This document shows positions 9,892-20,125 of a stretch of 64,000 nt of DNA, piece by piece. The DNA comes from Arctopsyche grandis (taxonomy: Eukaryota; Arthropoda; Insecta; Trichoptera; Hydropsychidae). The stretch's first letter is position 1; every line of letters begins with the position of its first letter. Made by a program: the position numbers and the translations under genes. The notes under the pieces were generated by a model. It saw only the letters and a list, made by a program, of their open reading frames with translations. It was not told the DNA's origin and did not search any database. The stretch is taken from assembly GCF_051622035.1 (NCBI RefSeq), contig NC_135360.1, forward strand, positions 2,104,001 through 2,168,000, written 5' to 3'.

Positions 9892-11277
9892 CCCTCCAAG
9901 TACGTACGTAGCCATACGGCAACAGTATATGCAATGGCGAAATTAAATCCCCAGCGCCCCCACTTATACCTGATTACGGTTTTTTTTGCGCGAGTTTTGT
10001 CCCTTTGGATACGCTTAACAGTTATTGGTGTGCTACAGTGGAGGGAACAGCTACCAGAAACAAAGAGAGGAGTTACAATTTGCGGTTGAAATTTTTAACC
10101 AAAAATGGACTGTTCGAAAACGTAAGTGCATTTATTTTTAAACTTTTAAATGCCTTTCATTACTTTTATGAATACATTTATTATGTCAATGTGTAGTGCT
10201 ATAAATGAACATACTTAGGTGCTTTCAAATATGTATTGTATAGCTATAATTCAATCCCAAATGCTTGCGTATCCATATGGCTACGCTAGTCTTTTCCCGT
10301 GTCAAATTATTTTGATTACTGTTCGATGTTTTTGGTGTTTTTTTGTTATATATACACAAAATCTAACGCCAATTTTTGGGCCCATTTCAGATCTAATGAA
10401 GACTTAACTGTTGGAGACATATTAAATTTGTTAGAAGAACCTGGGACTGACGATGACGATTTGCTCGATATGGAGATGGAGATGGAAACGGATATATTTA
10501 TTTGTCCTCCCGAATCGAACGTATTGACCGATGAAGACAGTGCCGAAGAAGATGATGGCGGTCTTGTAAATAATCTTAGTCGTCGTCAACTTGCTGCAAA
10601 TTGCAGAAATGCGAATTAGAGGGAGACAGGTCGGAGGAAACGACAAATTTACGAGCTACGAAGCGAGTACAACACGCATATGGATTGATGGAGAATTAGA
10701 TCATATATATTAAATAAATGTTTTCTTTTATGTAAATGGTTGCTTTTTATTTCTCCTTGGTCCTTCAAAGTACCTACATATATAATGATTATTTTTAAGG
10801 GTTTGTTATTGGTCAAATTGGTCAAAATTCCGATGTTTTGGGGTGTGGTATGTTTGTAACAATTCACCGAATTATTGTTTTTACTCAAACCCTTAGCTTG
10901 CAGGTATATTTTGTATCTGACAAAATATACTGATTTTATAAAAAAAAAATATATTGATTTTATGAAAAAATAAATAAATATGGGGTTATAAATAGACTAA
11001 GCACATAATTAAAGGCATCTTGGATTTTTTTCTTTTATTTAAAAATATTTTGGAGGGCAGAATATTCGTCTCGCGTATTGCGATCTGTTGTCGCGCGGAA
11101 TTACTGACACGCCCCCTGTAACGACGAGCGTAGCCATATGGCTACATGGATTTTTACCTGAAAGCGCTATAAATTTTTTTTTTTTATTATTTTTGCTTGA
11201 TTAAGATGAATATTTGTCAAAGAAATATGGTTGAAATATTCTTTTATTCATGAAAAAAATCTCTCTTCTCTGGAGGG
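9892..11277. mobile_element. piggyBac-type element, internally decayed
   Basis: A 1386-bp element with ends CCCTCCA and TGGAGGG, flanked by TTAA at 9888-9891 and 11278-11281. The insertion falls exactly on the TTAA that is present once in the intact SINE copy near 45350. This proves the boundaries and the target. The interior carries a fragment of a piggyBac-like reading frame. Confidence 0.9.
10380..10619 (+). pseudogene. piggyBac transposase N-terminal fragment
   Basis: The frame reads DLTVGDILNLLEEPGTDDDD..., ADIFI-like IFICPPESN, then LTDEDSAEEDDGG and LVNNLSRRQL. This is the acidic N-terminal leader typical of piggyBac-family transposases (ILNxLEE, PPxxNxLTDEDSGDED, INNLxxxQL). It stops at 10619 and no DDD catalytic region follows before the element ends at 11277. 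The element therefore cannot move itself. Confidence 0.7.
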
Positions 11278-11334
11278 TTAATAACAAATTATAGGTGACA
11301 TATCGTATAGGAGGTATGGGGGATGAACGAATAA

Positions 11335-12097
11335 AGGTCTGTTCATACTTAACAGCACTGCACGGCTTCAGCACTGCACGACTCCGTTTCAAATATGTCA
11401 TTTTATTACATTTCTATTCATATCTACCTACACGTCGCGGTCACGTCACGTTTACAGCAATTTGTTCGAGTGCAAGGCAAAATCGGCTTAGTTGTACATT
11501 AGAGGCCATGACGATACGGCGCAATATTGCTTACGTCGTATTGTCGAGTACTTGCAATATGAATGCATACACGTACATTCGTAGCTACGCGTCAGAATAC
11601 AAGTCAGAAAAAATGTTTAGACGTTTATCGAACGAAAAATTATGTATAATCGCGCTGTTGTTGAAAGAAGAAGCTCAAGAAGGCAATAAAAAAGCACGGA
11701 GGCGTTTTGGACACTGTATAAGGAGCTTGTGGATGATGGACAAATTTTTTTTAAATTTTTCCGTAAAAAAATTAAATATTTGCGCCAAAACTATGTCGAA
11801 AGATTGAACAGCTGTCAACTGTCACTATCGATAATTGGTCCAAAACAGCAAAGCGGCAGACTCATGGCACGTAATTCGCGTGTATATTTCCACGATGGCC
11901 AAAAAAACGGATACGATACGTTGACGGATGTTGCTGTAAGGTATGAACAGGAAATGTCGGGTACTGCTGAAAGCCTGCCGTGGCGTAAACGTGACGGTTG
12001 GTATGAATATACCCATACAAAATGTACCAAAGAATACTTTTCGTACGGCCGGATACCTGCTGAAGTCGGTACGTGCTGACTAGGTATGAACAGACCT
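11335..12097 (+). mobile_element. PIF/Harbinger-type element with transposase relic
   Basis: A 763-bp element with ends AGGTCTGTTCATAC and GTATGAACAGACCT, flanked by TAA (11332-11334 and 12098-12100), the Harbinger signature. Inside, the frames LLLKEEAQEGNKKARRRF and, one frameshift later (about 11700), WTLYKELVDDGQIFFKFFR resemble the N-terminus of Harbinger nucleases (FHTLxxELRxDxxxFFxYFRM). The catalytic part is absent. A short family member is at 49256-49474. Confidence 0.8.
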
Positions 12098-12100
12098 TAA

Positions 12101-12239
12101 GACGACTGGCATGTTGAATGCACGTGTTTTATTTATGACAGCTGCAGGCAAAGTGAGTAGCTAACTCCGAGCACAATCGAGTTGGTCCCCACTCGCAGGA
12201 AGGTGACCAAACTCGACCATGTCGTATAGCGAGCCGCCA
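12101..12239. repeat. 63-bp direct repeat unit
   Basis: About 12178-12240 (GAGTTGGTCCCCACTCGCAG, then GGTGACC and CGACCATGTCGTA) recurs at 12677-12740 in the same orientation. The second copy lies immediately before the left arm of the large inverted-repeat element, so this sequence may belong to that element's outer end. Confidence 0.6.
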
Positions 12240-12463
12240 CAGAGGGATTTTAGCCAATTTTTTCCGGGAACCGTTTCAACAATGAAATCAGAGAAAATTG
12301 GCAAACTCTGATAGGAAACGATCAACCTGAAGTCACAAATCCAGGTCTAACCAACAGCATACTCTGAAAAATTCATTTTCATTCGAGGCCCGGCCCTGGG
12401 ATCGAACCCGGCGCCTTCTCGACGCTAAGCAGAAGCTTAACGACCGAGCTATGCTGCTGGCTA
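12240..12463 (-). mobile_element. tRNA-derived SINE, 5' half
   Basis: On the minus strand the element begins AGCCAGCAGCATAGCTCGG (A-box-like) and continues to GCCGGGTTCGATCCC (B box), then the SINE body (CAGGTTGATCGTTTCCTATC). It matches 45172-45610 and 63690-64000. The 3' half is missing after about 12240. It is inserted in an LTR-tail-like sequence (12463-12495). Confidence 0.85.
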
Positions 12464-12750
12464 GATGTTTCGATTGGGGTGAATCGGGACTCCTACATGT
12501 GGGTCTACCTCACGGGCCCGAATGTGAAACGCCCGAAAACGCAAATATCGGAAGGCAAAGATCGAAAATCGAACGATCTTATGGAGGTTGAAGGGAATGT
12601 AACGACGGAGCGTTGTACACACGACTATTTAATATGACGGTTGGGAAAGAAGTAGTTCAGCAGCGAGCAACATGGCCGAGTTGGTCCCAGCTCGCAGGAT
12701 GGTGACCGAAACCCGACCATGTCGTAGAGCCGCTACAATCGGGACACGGT

Positions 12751-12953
12751 CGATTGGGCGCCCAGGACGATTGGGCGATCAGTGTTACTCGCCACTGCGA
12801 CAATTGGACGACGAGACTGGCGGACACTGCGTCAATTGGGCCCTGCGTCAATTGGGCGCCCATCGCACTGGGCGATCATCGACTGGCCGACGGCGACCGG
12901 GCGACCAGGGCGCGTGGGCGACCACCGACACGGCCCGCTGGTGAAGTGGTCGC
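12751..12953. repeat. GC-rich degenerate short-repeat block (left)
   Basis: Roughly 200 bp of imperfect 14-18-bp words built on TTGGGCG and GGCGACC, sharply different in composition from the AT-rich surroundings. The mirror block is at 18842-19044. Position at the outer end of each arm suggests subterminal binding sites for a transposase; that role is inferred. Confidence 0.7.
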
Positions 12954-14771
12954 CAAGCTTACGTAAACTCTGCGTTTTGCAAGGAACGACCGCGAACGGA
13001 GCGTTATAGGAATTTCCGATGCACTGACAAATATTCTACCTACATACATATGCTTTATACCGCTTTATTTTTCGTTTCAGTTTTACCAATTTTTCGTAAC
13101 AACACGAATCATACTATTAATTTTTTTCGCTATATTATATTACATTTGCTGGAATTTTATATTAAACGTACTTTTATAAATACATGTGTAGCACCTTTTC
13201 ACAAAAAATAATTGTAAGATGACAAATCATATGTACCTACATATTCTCCAAAATAATATAAAAGAAAAATGATCGATTGAATCTTTCGCGCAGTGCTTTT
13301 AGTTTTTTTTCAAATGGACACACTTTTTTTTCTTTTAAATGTTATATTTCAGTTTTATCAATTGGATAAATTCACACTCTATTCTCAATTTTCTCAACAC
13401 TGTATTAGTTATACATAATAACAAAATATTTTCTAATAGCGATTCTCAAAGTTTTCAAGATTATATTTTTTTTCAATGATGAAATACGTTTACGAAAAAA
13501 AAGCGCATACTTAAATTCGTTCGCGGAGCTCGAATAATTTTTTTCGGCTTTTCCCATAATTAAATTATTACATCGTTTACGATTCGCAGAGGCAATTCTC
13601 GAAAAAAATAGCTTTTTAAAGTAATTTTAAACATCTCCCGTTCTATGGTTATTGTTGAAAATTACATTGAGCCACAAAAAATCACGTTTTTTAGTTACCA
13701 GAGCGGAGACTAACCAATCTTTACTAACTTTGACCCACTGAATTCGAATATGATATTGATTTTTGCTGGTTGGTGATTGTTTACGAGATATGAGCATTTA
13801 AAAAAATGCGCGATTTTTACAGTTTTTTGGCTTTTGCGGTCTTTAACTCAAAACCTAGTATTGCTGTGCTCAAAGTGAGTATTGGAATCAATAGTCAGAT
13901 GTTTTTCCTATTTATTTGTGATATTGCATTGCTTTAAAATACTTATAATTAATTGTCTAGCGAATTTTAAAAGTCAAAAAAATATTTTTTTTACGGATTT
14001 TTTCTCCGTGCTATTTTGCATTTATTTGGCAATTTTTTTATTTCACCTCGTTTATAAGGATTGGTTTTCTATTTCAATATTTTTTATTTTTATCTAAACG
14101 TACTAACTCGAGCGGTAATTGCAATTTAAATGCTTTCGTTTTTGTTGCTCAGTGTTATTATAGTCACATTAAAATCTATATGATAGTTTATAGTAATTAA
14201 GGCTCATTTCGTTTATCAATAATTTAATAAGGTATATTTTTACTAATTAATATCTTTCGCTTTTGTAAATTCGAAACATACATACATATGTATAACGAAT
14301 TATGTTTACATCTATAACTGTCATCCAGCGCTCACCTGTTCATCTAATGTATAATTTCTTTAATAATATTTTATGCGTATAAAATATTACAAAGACCTTA
14401 CAAGAAATTATATATTTTCAAATATTTGGACCGAATGAACGAACTCATTCAAAACGTTTTTTTTTTACTATGAGTGGCAGTTTTATTGCCTAAAGATAAA
14501 TAATACCGCGTCTCATAGGCTAGGCTAGAGATGCTCTGCAAGTCATTTTGATAAAAGAGTTCTCAAAACGACTTTTGACAACTGTTTCTCGAACTACTTT
14601 TTTTCTTGATTGTTTTACATGACATGTTATACATACATACATATGTAAGGTTTTTCAACGGGTTTTTGCGGTATCATAAATTCATGGCCCTCAAATTTGG
14701 TTTAAAATAATGCAATGACGTAAATGATTTTATACCCTTTATCCTTTTATTAAATTCAAATTATTCTGAAA
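12751..14771 (+). repeat. Left arm of the giant inverted repeat
   Basis: 2021 bp. The outermost 210 bp are GC-rich with degenerate CGA(C)TTGGGCG / GGGCGACCA words; the rest is AT-rich. Frames translating the GC-rich part (starting MGAQDD) appear only because of base composition. The inner end is at GAATTATTCTGAAA-like sequence. Compared by eye with the right arm, differences are rare (for example an A/G at about 13793 and a small change at about 13911-13917). Confidence 0.9.
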
Positions 14772-17026
14772 ATATTTTTCATCACAGAGTAAATTCCAAT
14801 AACTATTTTGAGGGAAGGTCTTGATTTCAAAAATATTTCGCATTTTAATTTAAGTATTTCATCCTCAACTAGTATTTGGTCTACATCCAAAAATTATTTT
14901 AATTTGATTGATATTTCTTCTATTTGTATTTCATCATTGAATGGGAATGACATGAATAATATTATATCCTCTATTTTTGAAAAATCTTTAAATCTATCAA
15001 ACACATTTCGTAACTTATTAGCATATTGATCATATTCATGTGAGCTTCTATCGTAGATATGGCAGCCATATTTTCGAATTTGCATATTTGAGCTGGGCTC
15101 GTAAAAACTGACTTTCGACATTGTATTTTTGGTGATCAATTTAATATTCTCTATTTCTTCACCTTAATTTTTTCATTATAATCATCTGCTTCCTTTTTTT
15201 ACCATTCATTTGACTAAAAAAATAACTGAACTTAAATAAATTATACAGTTAACATTAAAAAAGGAAAATATATACAAAACGTGTTTAAAGTATTGTCTAA
15301 CATTCGAGAGTTTTTTTTTATAACTTTCTATTGTAGGGAGATATTTTCGTATCACATTTGAGCATTGAAGTAGATACTTCAATGAATTTGAGTCTTAAAT
15401 GGTCAGTTTATTGTTCTCAAAAACATACCCAACTAACACCAAACATTCGAGCGAGAATTAACCTACGTAATTATTTTTTTTCCTGTATAACTGTAATCAA
15501 TTCGGCTGCGATTTGTGTTTTTTAATTATTATTTAGTCGATCAATAGAGCGACTATCATCGGTTTGTTTGTTAAAAAATGTGGATCAACCGTAATAAATG
15601 CTTATTCCTAATCTTACGAAATTCCAAAATATGTAAAATTTGTATTCAAAGACATTTATTTATTTACATTAAATTAATTTTAGAATTGCTGGTATGTAGT
15701 CAATTCTAGAAACTCATAAATCGACCCGTTTTATTCGACCTTTTTTAATTTATTCCAATATTATTTTTTCAATATCGTATTCAAATTATTATTAATATTA
15801 TTAATATATCACTGATCAAGTGATTTACTTTTACAATTTCTTGCTGGAAATTTGAAATCTGAACCGCTGTATTAGATAAACAGATGAGTGCTGGATGACC
15901 GTTATACATATGTACATATGTAGATGTAAACATGATTCGTTATACACGTACATATGTACATATGTATGTATGTATGTTGCTACTTTACAAAAGCAATAGA
16001 TATTAAAAACCATGTGAACTGTATAATAGGTAAGTAAATACGAAATGAGCCTTAAATAATTTTGCAATCAATCCGTCGATTTTCATTCAGTATTTTTTTT
16101 TCTTCTCGAAGCAGGTTTTACGATTACCTACCAAAACAATGAAATAAATGGTCGGTCCCAAAATTGCAAACATTTTTCAAATGGACACACTTTTTTCTCT
16201 TTTAAATGTTATATTTCAGTTTTATCAATTGGATAAATTCACACCCTATTCTCAATTTTGTACTACACTGTAATAGTTATACATAATTACAAAATATTTT
16301 CTAACAGTGATTCATTCAACATTAGATGATATTTTGGACCGATCCCTTCAGGTACCGATCCCTTCGACAAAAAAAAGGGGAAGAACATAATATTTGATAT
16401 TTTTACGATACAATCGTCTTAATGCAATACAATGCCTCTTTGGCCCTTCTGCGAACAAATTCTCTCATTGCCCCGAAAATATAAAAATCGATATTCGTAC
16501 AAATTTACGTAAAAAATATTCGTACAAATTAAATGTTCAAAAATAAAAATATAAATACTTATATAATAGCGCGAATTGCATCGGCTTTCGATGATCTTAA
16601 AAAATATGGGATCAACCGTGTGATTGGTGCTTATTTTTAATCTTACGAAAATCCAAAACGTGTAAAATTTGTAACTCTCAACATTAGATCAATTCTAGAA
16701 TCGCCAGTATTTAGTATATTCATCAAATCATAGTATTAATAAAGTTTTTTGATTTACTTTTCATTGATGAATAATGAAAATAAATATTAAATTGAAAATT
16801 TTCAAAATAACATATGTACATATGTATGTACATTCATACAACACACACATACATACATTGAAAAAATTATTTCCATGCTAATTATAACATTTGAAAATTA
16901 CAAGGTTTATCTTAGTTTTGGACAAACCTCCTAAAACTTTTCCGATCGCTTTGAAACTTTGCCATTTTTTTTGGAATAAAAAACGTTTATTTTATCGGAG
17001 AGGTTTTGAAAAAACGATGAAAACCA
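14772..17026. other. Centre of the inverted-repeat element, with decayed arm copies
   Basis: No gene is recognised in this 2.25-kb AT-rich loop. It contains diverged copies of arm sequence: 16178-16320 resembles 13308-13445 (direct), and 15870-16060 resembles 17450-17600 in the right arm. A further direct pair is internal (about 15540-15720 and 16580-16715, sharing AAACGTGTAAAATTTGTA-like text). ATACATATGTACATATGT microsatellites occur at about 15905 and 16810. Confidence 0.6.
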
Positions 17027-19044
17027 TTTCAGAATAATTTGAATTTAATAAAAGGATAAAGGGTATAAAATCATTTACGTCATTGCATTATTTTAAACCA
17101 AATTTGAGGGCCATGAATTTATGATACCGCAAAAACCCGTTGAAAAACCTTACATATGTATGTATGTATAACATGTCATGTAAAACAATCAAGAAAAAAA
17201 GTAGTTCGAGAAACAGTTGTCAAAAGTCGTTTTGAGAACTCTTTTATCAAAATGACTTGCAGAGCATCTCTAGCCTAGCCTATGAGACGCGGTATTATTT
17301 ATCTTTAGGCAATAAAACTGCCACTCATAGTAAAAAAAAAACGTTTTGAATGAGTTCGTTCATTCGGTCCAAATATTTGAAAATATATAATTTCTTGTAA
17401 GGTCTTTGTAATATTTTATACGCATAAAATATTATTAAAGAAATTATACATTAGATGAACAGATGAGCGCTGGATGACAGTTATAGATGTAAACATAATT
17501 CGTTATACATATGTATGTATGTTTCGAATTTACAAAAGCGAAAGATATTAATTAGTAAAAATATACCTTATTAAATTATTGATAAACGAAATGAGCCTTA
17601 ATTACTATAAACTATCATATAGATTTTAATGTGACTATAATAACACTGAGCAACAAAAACGAAAGCATTTAAATTGCAATTACCGCTCGAGTTAGTACGT
17701 TTAGATAAAAATAAAAAATATTGAAATAGAAAACCAATCCTTATAAACGAGGTGAAATAAAAAAATTGCCAAATAAATGCAAAATAGCACGGAGAAAAAA
17801 TCCGTAAAAAAAATATTTTTTTGACTTTTAAAATTCGCTAGACAATTAATTATAAGTATTTTAAAGCAATGCAATATCACAATCAATAGGAAAAACATCT
17901 GACTATTGATTCCAATACTCACTTTGAGCACAGCAATACTAGGTTTTGAGTTAAAGACCGCAAAAGCCAAAAAACTGTAAAAATCGCGCATTTTTTTAAA
18001 CGCTCATATCTCGTAAACAATCACCAACCAGCAAAAATCAATATCATATTCGAATTCAGTGGGTCAAAGTTAGTAAAGATTGGTTAGTCTCCGCTCTGGT
18101 AACTAAAAAACGTGATTTTTTGTGGCTCAATGTAATTTTCAACAATAACCATAGAACGGGAGATGTTTAAAATTACTTTAAAAAGCTATTTTTTTCGAGA
18201 ATTGCCTCTGCGAATCGTAAACGATGTAATAATTTAATTATGGGAAAAGCCGAAAAAAATTATTCGAGCTCCGCGAACGAATTTAAGTATGCGCTTTTTT
18301 TTCGTAAACGTATTTCATCATTGAAAAAAAATATAATCTTGAAAACTTTGAGAATCGCTATTAGAAAATATTTTGTTATTATGTATAACTAATACAGTGT
18401 TGAGAAAATTGAGAATAGAGTGTGAATTTATCCAATTGATAAAACTGAAATATAACATTTAAAAGAAAAAAAAGTGTGTCCATTTGAAAAAAAACTAAAA
18501 GCACTGCGCGAAAGATTCAATCGATCATTTTTCTTTTATATTATTTTGGAGAATATGTAGGTACATATGATTTGTCATCTTACAATTATTTTTTGTGAAA
18601 AGGTGCTACACATGTATTTATAAAAGTACGTTTAATATAAAATTCCAGCAAATGTAATATAATATAGCGAAAAAAATTAATAGTATGATTCGTGTTGTTA
18701 CGAAAAATTGGTAAAACTGAAACGAAAAATAAAGCGGTATAAAGCATATGTATGTAGGTAGAATATTTGTCAGTGCATCGGAAATTCCTATAACGCTCCG
18801 TTCGCGGTCGTTCCTTGCAAACGCAGAGTTTACGTAAGCTTGGCGACCACTTCACCAGCGGGCCGTGTCGGTGGTCGCCCACGCGCCCTGGTCGCCCGGT
18901 CGCCGTCGGCCAGTCGATGATCGCCCAGTGCGATGGGCGCCCAATTGACGCAGGGCCCAATTGACGCAGTGTCCGCCAGTCTCGTCGTCCAATTGTCGCA
19001 GTGGCGAGTAACACTGATCGCCCAATCGTCCTGGGCGCCCAATC
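17027..19044 (-). repeat. Right arm of the giant inverted repeat
   Basis: 2018 bp, the reverse complement of 12751-14771. Beyond 19044 the two flanks diverge (GC-poor GCTACAATCTTAAGG here), with a short shared CGCTACAATC just outside both arms. Confidence 0.9.
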
Positions 19045-19135
19045 GTCACGTACCGCTACAATCTTAAGGTAAACGGCGCGCGCGCACATTAATACGAAAG
19101 GAAAAGCCTGTTCCTCTTGTAAGCGGGGTAGGAAG

Positions 19136-19779
19136 TGTTGACCGTATCCCAGCCTAACGAAACACTGTTGTGCTTGTTTTATTGTTTGCCTAAATATTGT
19201 ACAAGTGTATTAGAATATTTGAGGAAGTTTTCTCGAAGCGGCTATTGGCTTTTGACTTGGTGTCGTGATGGCTGCTGGATCTGCAATGTGTCGTTGCTCT
19301 GGATCCGACTGAGTTGCAAACGTTCTTACATTGTAGGGTAGTGTAGCTGGTCAGATGCTGGATGTCGACTGCTGTCGTGGTGGCTGCTGCCTGTTGGCTG
19401 AAGTTGTCTGGGTTGGATCTCCTTTTATATTGTTTTTGGGGATCCACGTGACTTGTTTACTGGCGATTGATTCTGAGAACCGCAGGTGGTGTTTACGTGT
19501 GCAAGTTATGCGAGGAATGTGGAATATTCTCGAATATGTGGCGTCGTTCCACTCGATTTAGTTTTTATCGTCCTTTGTTCCAGTTCCCGTCTGGATGTTT
19601 GTTCAATGGGTTACAATGTAGTTGTTATTTGTTCACTTTAATGGGTGCAAGTGTTCTTCGACTTCGCGTCGTTCTGCTTGATTTGTTGGGGTGGAAGTTT
19701 CTCGACTCGAGATGACGTCAATGGTTGAGCGTGAGAAATGTATTCTCCGTCGCAATAGATGTTTCGATTGCGGTGACGA
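19136..19779 (+). mobile_element. LTR-like block
   Basis: The block begins TGTTGACCGTATCCC and ends ATTCCTACA, about 640 bp. Its first 35-40 bases match the minus-strand block ending at 29711. Its last 33 bases (GATGTTTCGATTG...TCCTACA) recur at 12463-12495. No matching duplication was found at its edges, so it may be one LTR left after rearrangement. No retroviral-type genes are nearby. Confidence 0.5.
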
Positions 19780-19933
19780 GATTCCTACACTCTTGTTCCT
19801 GTTGTATCCTGCTCGCGCAAATTAAGTGAGTATGTACCGTTTACCATGCACCCTTTTTTTTATCTTTCGATTTTCGACCTTTGCGTTTTCGGGCGTTTCA
19901 CATTCGGGCCCATGAAGGAGACCACATACATGT

Positions 19934-20125
19934 ATGTGTGCCGATTTCAATAAATAAATATCGTCCAGTCTACTTTCAAGCAGTTACAATTTCTATAGTA
20001 GTTGTGTCAAAATGTGCATGGACGTAATTCGAGTAGCTACGGTTGGAAATAGACGCGGTCGGTTCAGAAACGCCAGTCTTCGACGAAGTGTCGTTGCGGC
20101 TGGTCGGTCGGTTGCTGTGGCGAAC
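19934..20125 (+). promoter_or_regulatory. TECR promoter and 5' UTR region
   Basis: The 190 bp before the TECR start codon are richer in CpG than the surroundings, especially 20050-20125. No TATA box lies close to the start. The transcription start is not determined. The region directly abuts the end of the giant inverted-repeat element. Confidence 0.4.

Larger units (their letters stand above)
9734..11320 (-). mobile_element. SINE 3' half, split by a piggyBac-type element
   Basis: The blocks 9734-9891 and 11278-11320 are continuous when compared with the intact SINE copy at 45172-45610 (ATACCAGGAAGGCCTTACAG ... CATTAATTAA | TAACAAATTATAGG). The tRNA-like head is missing, lost near the Harbinger insertion at 11335. 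The element reads on the minus strand. Confidence 0.8.
12492..19933. mobile_element. 7.4-kb giant foldback (inverted-repeat) element
   Basis: The outermost homology is at 12492-12570 against 19847-19933 (inverted; ACGGGCCCGAATGTGAAACG). Inside lie two long arms, 12751-14771 and 17027-19044, which are reverse complements over about 2.0 kb with only a few differences seen by eye. The centre, 14772-17026, has no gene-like frame. No transposase was recognised. An LTR-like block (19136-19779) interrupts the right outer flank. Known relatives in structure are foldback/Galileo-type elements. An ancient segmental inversion-duplication is the alternative. No convincing target-site duplication was found. 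Confidence 0.75.

Noticed and set aside
12657-13009. Overlapping GC-rich open frames (MGAQDDWAIS..., MAELVPAR...)
   Set aside because: They exist in several frames at once in a degenerate repeat block and are mirrored at 18586-19089; base composition, not coding, explains them.
13882-14097. 71-aa hydrophobic frame, also seen at 17701-17991
   Set aside because: AT-rich inverted-repeat arm; the two copies differ by frame-changing edits near the start and there is no supporting signal.
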